DNA of 37,260 nucleotides from Gammaproteobacteria bacterium. GTDB taxonomy: Bacteria > Pseudomonadota > Gammaproteobacteria > Burkholderiales > Burkholderiaceae_B. The notes beneath the pieces are model-generated. The model saw only the letters and a list, made by a program, of their open reading frames with translations, did not search any database and was not told where the DNA came from. The first letter of the stretch is position 1. Each line of letters begins with the position of its first letter. The stretch is taken from the NCBI GenBank assembly GCA_030832095.1, contig JAURJT010000043.1:1-37260 (forward strand), given 5' to 3'. Positions 34,380 through 37,260 of this stretch are shown here, in pieces. Position numbers and translations under genes: made by a program.

Positions 34380-34596
34380 GATCTAGTTTTAATTTTTTGC
34401 GAACCGTTGCGATGAAAGACTGATCAACATAATTCGCGTTGACCTGGCGTTGAAACTGCCTGATCGATTCACCATAACGATCACCCTGCTCTTTATTCAA
34501 CACAACTTCGCCGCATGCAGGACAAAAAATGTCCCTTCACCGTGAGAATTGTCGTAGCATCATCTTTGTAGATATAGGGTACGTCACGCGTGTCGA
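34380..34596 (-). pseudogene. Decayed second copy of the mqsA-type antitoxin gene
   Basis: These 217 bases match 36742-36958 of the intact mqsA gene at roughly nine of ten positions. An extra base in the A-run (near 34525) breaks the frame, and both the start region and the HTH end are missing. It adjoins the hydrolase scrap on its left. The remaining bases to the amidotransferase gene (34597-34703) show no supported gene. Confidence 0.75.
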
Positions 34597-34703
34597 GTTT
34601 GTTTTTCCATGCAACAGCACTAACCTAGTTTGGTTTCAGTTCTGGCTTCGTGCCCTCAGGGACGCATACGGCCCATAATTTTTTCATATATAAAAACACC
34701 TAA

Positions 34704-35405
34704 ATGAAACTCTGCATTCTCGATAACGATCACTTAGACCCAGCTGCCGTACCGATTTGGGGCAGTTATGCCAACATGTTTGAGCGCTTGTTGCGGGATG
34801 CAGGCTTTCAGGGCGATGTTGAAGCCTTCAGTGCACGCCACTCTCAGTACCCCGGTTCGTTTGATGCTTACGATGTCGTGCTACTGACGGGCAGCCGTGC
34901 AGATGCGTTTTCAAAAGAGCCTTGGGTGGTGGACTTGTGCTCGCGCGTGAGCGCTTTGCTAAAGCAAAAAAAACGTCTCATTGGCGTTTGTTTTGGGCAT
35001 CAACTGATCGCGTATTGCCTAGGTGCCAAGGTCGACCGCGCCCCTCAGGGCTGGTGCCTGGGACGTCATACCTACACTTGGCATGAGCCGCAGTATTTTG
35101 AAGAATACACAGAGCAAGTCAGTCTGTTGGCCAGTCACCAGGACCAGGTGCTGGAGCTGCCCGCAGGCGCGCGTTTGCTGGCCAGCAATTCGCATTGTCC
35201 GATTGCGGCCTATGCCATAGGTCAGCAGGTGCTGTGCTTACAGCCCCATCCAGAGTTTGACCCCGAGTACAGCGCGTTTTTGCTGGAAAAACGCCGGGCC
35301 CAGTATGGCGAGGTGGTCTATCAGGAAGCCTTGTCGGGCTTGCACTCTGGTCACGATGGTGCCCGTATGGCGCACCTGATGCTGCGCTTCATGGAGCAAG
35401 CGTGA
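34704..35405 (+). CDS. Class I glutamine amidotransferase-like protein
   Basis: 233-aa protein of the type 1 glutamine amidotransferase fold. The triad is visible: C96 in GVCFGHQL, H182 and E184 in LQPHPEFDPEY. The oxyanion segment is VVLLTGSRADAF (58-69). It is a stand-alone GMP-synthase-like or gamma-glutamyl-hydrolase-like enzyme; no synthase partner is present. The gamma-glutamyltransferase gene 1.4 kb upstream might be functionally related, since both act on gamma-glutamyl amides, but toxin genes and debris intervene. The ATG has only a weak ribosome site. Confidence 0.85.
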   Translation: MKLCILDNDHLDPAAVPIWGSYANMFERLLRDAGFQGDVEAFSARHSQYPGSFDAYDVVLLTGSRADAFSKEPWVVDLCSRVSALLKQKKRLIGVCFGHQLIAYCLGAKVDRAPQGWCLGRHTYTWHEPQYFEEYTEQVSLLASHQDQVLELPAGARLLASNSHCPIAAYAIGQQVLCLQPHPEFDPEYSAFLLEKRRAQYGEVVYQEALSGLHSGHDGARMAHLMLRFMEQA

Positions 35406-35491
35406 AGCGGAATTACCCCAAATCTTAGACAAAGGATTAAGTCTGAACGGGGGGGCGTAGGGTTTCTTACTCAACAAAAAAGGCCTTGGGG

Positions 35492-35695
35492 CTAATTGCC
35501 TAAGCGCCCAAAACGACTGACAAAAGCATCAAGTCGTTCTGCAAGCAAAGCATCCTGAGCGATGCGTTGTAAATCGCTGACATCAAGAGCTTTAGCAAAA
35601 AGACGAGCGTCAGTATCTTGCAAGTAATAAGCTTCTTTTTTAACTACGCGGCTCAGAAACTGCAATCGAAGTTTAAGCCCTTCATCCAGTTTCAT
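35492..35695 (-). pseudogene. HEPN-type toxin gene, 3' truncated
   Basis: 67 codons (MKLDEGLKLRLQFLSRVVKK, DVSDLQRIAQDALLAERLDAF) look like the first half of a HEPN-domain protein of a MNT/HEPN toxin-antitoxin pair. The text stops shortly after FVSRFGRL, before the RxxxxH catalytic motif expected of HEPN toxins. Its start overlaps the stop of the MNT gene fragment as ATGA. The identity as HEPN rests on the pairing and general pattern. Confidence 0.5.
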
Positions 35696-35711
35696 AAGAC
35701 GACTCCAGTGC
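35661..35711 (+). repeat. 51-bp direct repeat, copy 2
   Basis: Second copy of the repeat at 31445-31495 (47 of 51 identical, same orientation), here in its natural place over the MNT stop and HEPN start codons. This copy is therefore probably the source or the intact recombination partner. Confidence 0.7.
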
Positions 35712-35889
35712 GAGTCGCAATTTCATGGATCGGCTGATTCTTTAAATTCAGGGCCTTGAGAATCACATCAAGCCTGCGTCCATTCATGGAACGAGATATA
35801 CGACTGGCCAACCTAGCGCTCTTGAGTGCCGGCTCATCAACAATATTGGGCACTTCGACCATAAGATCAACGCCCCCACTCGCACCCGC
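35692..35889 (-). pseudogene. MNT nucleotidyltransferase-type gene, 5' truncated
   Basis: 65 codons give the C-terminal part of a minimal nucleotidyltransferase: GGVDLMVEVPNIVDEPALKS, RLASRISRSMNGRRLDVILK and PIHEIATRTGVVL. The catalytic GSxARG start is missing: a stop (TAA, 35890-35892) and unrelated DNA lie before it. MNT proteins serve as antitoxins that AMPylate HEPN toxins; the truncated HEPN gene follows with ATGA overlap. Confidence 0.6.
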
Positions 35890-36475
35890 TTAAACGCTTT
35901 CTGCAAGTTCTCTCTCGTCAGAGCTGCTTGCAGCAGCGCTGACCCTGTGCTCTCGGTGATATGTCGCGGGCCATCCGGTTCGTCGCTGATAGGTATTTGC
36001 ACAGCTTCACTGCGCGCAGCCCCCGTCCGCCCCGGTTGCCCGGGCATCTGACGCACTCCGTCTCGCATCGACATGGCCTCAAACACTCCCTCTCGTTTGG
36101 CCCTTCGTCAGGGGTTTCAGGCTCACCGCCCCAGCCTCTGACTACTACGACCTCTGCTGACTTCTCGCTCCGATTCGACATCGTCACCCTTTCAGGCGTG
36201 AGGCAAGATCTCCCCAGGTAAGAACGCACTCCTTCGCTGCACAACCGCCGGATCTACACCGTTTCGCCTTGATCACAAGAGCTTCGCGGTTTTGTGCCCG
36301 CTCGCCCTGCTCGGCAGTGCCTTTTATCCGGTTCTTGTGCATCGGCTCGCAGTTTCGCTCCGCGCTTCCTTCCCACATTCAGTCACCCTCATGCAGTTAC
36401 TCTTCGCTTCGTTCGCTGTGATCAACTTACGGCGGGACTTGCACCCGCAAGAGTGCGCCCATGCTGGGCGCACAC
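35890..36475. other. GC-rich non-coding block ending in a hairpin
   Basis: No frame here looks like protein: open frames run on both strands with repetitive Arg/Ser/Pro text. The block separates the truncated MNT gene from the mqsA terminator. Near its right end GTGCGCCCA/TGGGCGCAC (36453-36473) forms a 9-bp stem with a 3-base loop. It may be a non-autonomous mobile element or intron-like insertion that cut the MNT gene; I could not identify it. Confidence 0.4.
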
Positions 36476-36502
36476 AAAAAAGCCCAACCATGAAGTTGGG
36501 CT
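36476..36502 (-). terminator. Rho-independent terminator of the mqsA operon
   Basis: On the minus strand AGCCCAAC and GTTGGGCT form an 8-bp stem with a 6-base loop followed by six T. It lies about 40 bases past the mqsA stop. A second inverted repeat, AGGTGGA/TCCACCT (36514-36544), lies between it and the stop. Confidence 0.75.
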
Positions 36503-36542
36503 AAGTCATTGAAAGGTGGAGCTTTCATTCAAGACCCTCCAC

Positions 36543-36995
36543 CTAGCGCGACAAGCTGCCAACTGAGCCTGCAGAAGTCCCTATTCCTAAATCATCGATA
36601 CTCTTTAGTTCTTTCAATAGATTGGGATGTCGATTAAGCACCCAGAATAATTTCACTAACGCCAACGGCGGTTTAGCTCTGCCTTTCTCGTAACGCGAAA
36701 AAGCATTCACGCCGCCACCAAACATTTCTGCTGCTTCTCGCTGATCTAGCTTTAATTTTTTGCGTACCGTTGCTATAAAAGACGGATCAACATAGGTCGC
36801 ATTGATCTGGCGTTGAAACTGCCTGATCGATTCACCATAACGATCACCCTGCTCTTTATTCAACACAACTTCGCCGCATGCAGGACAAAAATCCCCCTTC
36901 ACCGCGAGAATTGTCGTCGCATCACCTTTATAAATATAAGGTACGTCGCGCGTGTCGTGGATCAGTTCAGCGGCACCACAGCATGGGCACTTCAT
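36543..36995 (-). CDS. mqsA: MqsA-type antitoxin/transcription regulator
   Basis: 150-aa antitoxin with an N-terminal zinc-binding domain (CPCCG at 3-7 and CPACG at 37-41) and a C-terminal Xre-type helix-turn-helix (LKLDQREAAEMFGGGVNAFSRYEKG). In MqsRA systems the zinc domain binds the MqsR nuclease and the HTH represses the operon. I start at the ATG ending at 36995, right after the toxin stop (TGATCATG); a TTG at 37001 would add two residues. Its toxin partner is reduced to a C-terminal fragment. A decayed relative lies at 34380-34596. The protein seems intact and would be an orphan. Confidence 0.85.
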   Translation of the reverse strand: MKCPCCGAAELIHDTRDVPYIYKGDATTILAVKGDFCPACGEVVLNKEQGDRYGESIRQFQRQINATYVDPSFIATVRKKLKLDQREAAEMFGGGVNAFSRYEKGRAKPPLALVKLFWVLNRHPNLLKELKSIDDLGIGTSAGSVGSLSR

Positions 36996-36997
36996 GA

Positions 36998-37102
36998 TCA
37001 AAGCTCCTTGAAAGAAACAATCAAAACATCTTCAATAATGGTCAGTTTTAAATAGATATCAGATCCATTCTGATTCACAACCTTGTAGACATCTTGCCAA
37101 AG
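36998..37102 (-). pseudogene. mqsR: MqsR-type toxin gene, 5' part removed by an insertion sequence
   Basis: 34 codons (LWQDVYKVV, IYLKLTIIEDVLIVSFKEL, stop) match the end of MqsR nucleases, including the WQDVY helix and the VSFKE tail. Upstream the reading runs into the IS-end sequence at 37102. The toxin N-terminus must lie beyond the IS or be lost. Confidence 0.7.
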
Positions 37103-37142
37103 GGGGTGCGGTTAAAAACTGGGGGTGCGGCGGAAAAGTTGG
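37102..37142 (+). repeat. IS left end with a doubled terminal motif
   Basis: GGGGGTGCGG occurs twice, at 37102-37111 and 37121-37130, followed by TTAAAAACT and CGGAAAAGTT respectively. The second copy is identical to 24741-24762. It looks like two related IS ends side by side, the inner one belonging to the transposase that starts at 37161. Confidence 0.6.
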
Positions 37143-37160
37143 ACTACTTGGAGGTAGTTC

Positions 37161-37260
37161 ATGTATTCATACGAAGATCGAATTCGAGCAGTTAATCTTT
37201 ATATCAAGCTCGATAAACGCATCGCGGCGACCCTTATTCAGTTGGGCTACCCGACAAAGA
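37161..37260 (+). CDS. IS3-type transposase OrfA, partial at window edge
   Basis: 33 codons are present (MYSYEDRIRAVNLYIKLDKR, LIQLGYPTK), the start of the helix-turn-helix of IS3-family OrfA proteins. A strong ribosome site (GGAGG) lies about seven bases before the ATG. The gene continues beyond the window. It is the likely cause of the mqsR truncation. Confidence 0.75.
   Translation, partial: MYSYEDRIRAVNLYIKLDKRIAATLIQLGYPTK

Noticed and set aside
34625..34690. 20-codon minus-strand frame starting MKKLWAVCVPEG
   Set aside because: Too short, unknown, and next to debris; no evidence that it is expressed.
35961..36512. Several overlapping frames in the GC-rich block
   Set aside because: Typical of non-coding GC-rich DNA: open in many frames with repetitive Arg/Ser/Pro composition and no family pattern.

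Overview
The window looks like chromosome of a betaproteobacterium, most likely Burkholderiales near Alcaligenaceae. This rests on two orphan Bug/TctC-type receptors, a cysI-cobA-DUF934 sulfite-reduction cluster, and several TRAP, acyl-CoA and hydantoinase genes typical of that group. No rRNA, tRNA or CRISPR array was recognised.

Layout. (1) 1-387: remains of a frameshifted outer-membrane beta-barrel gene. 449-3883 (minus): a four-gene ABC importer of the phosphonate/selenate type (binding protein, ATPase, two permeases). (2) 4087-4701 (minus): a Doc-type toxin with its antitoxin and a repeated operator. (3) 4823-5965 (minus): an Old Yellow Enzyme homologue. (4) 6443-10145: sulfite reductase, SUMT and DUF934 on minus, and a divergent CbiX-type chelatase on plus; together these serve assimilatory sulfite reduction and its siroheme cofactor. 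(5) 10248-13195 (plus): two Bug receptors around an alpha/beta hydrolase.

(6) 13294-24729 is the most interesting block, a divergent catabolic cluster. The minus arm has a GntR/FCD regulator, an Asp/Glu-racemase-fold protein, a PuuE-type allantoinase-like deacetylase and an arylmalonate-decarboxylase-like enzyme. The plus arm has a D-hydantoinase/dihydropyrimidinase, another racemase-fold protein and two complete TRAP transporters in tandem. None of the three racemase-fold proteins keeps the two catalytic cysteines needed for racemisation. The block is bounded by two near-identical 20-bp sequences in opposite, outward-facing orientation (13194-13213 and 24741-24760). The same sequence occurs at the start of an IS3-like element at the right edge of the window. 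I infer a mobile or IS-captured pathway for an unknown cyclic ureide or malonate-like substrate.

(7) 24979-29404 (minus): enoyl-CoA hydratase, two unequal acyl-CoA dehydrogenase subunits and a cobalt-type nitrile hydratase (alpha, beta). (8) 29490-31300: an IS200/IS605-type tnpB broken by a single in-frame amber codon, with its right end, and a possible second solitary right end. (9) 31632-35405: a cytosolic gamma-glutamyltransferase homologue, a TumE/TumA toxin-antitoxin pair under an unusual palindromic, apparently leaderless promoter, and a class I glutamine amidotransferase. (10) 34271-37260: gene debris, including an alpha/beta-hydrolase scrap, a second decayed mqsA, truncated MNT and HEPN genes, a 590-bp non-coding GC-rich block, an intact mqsA whose mqsR toxin is cut off by an insertion sequence, and the first codons of that IS3-type transposase.
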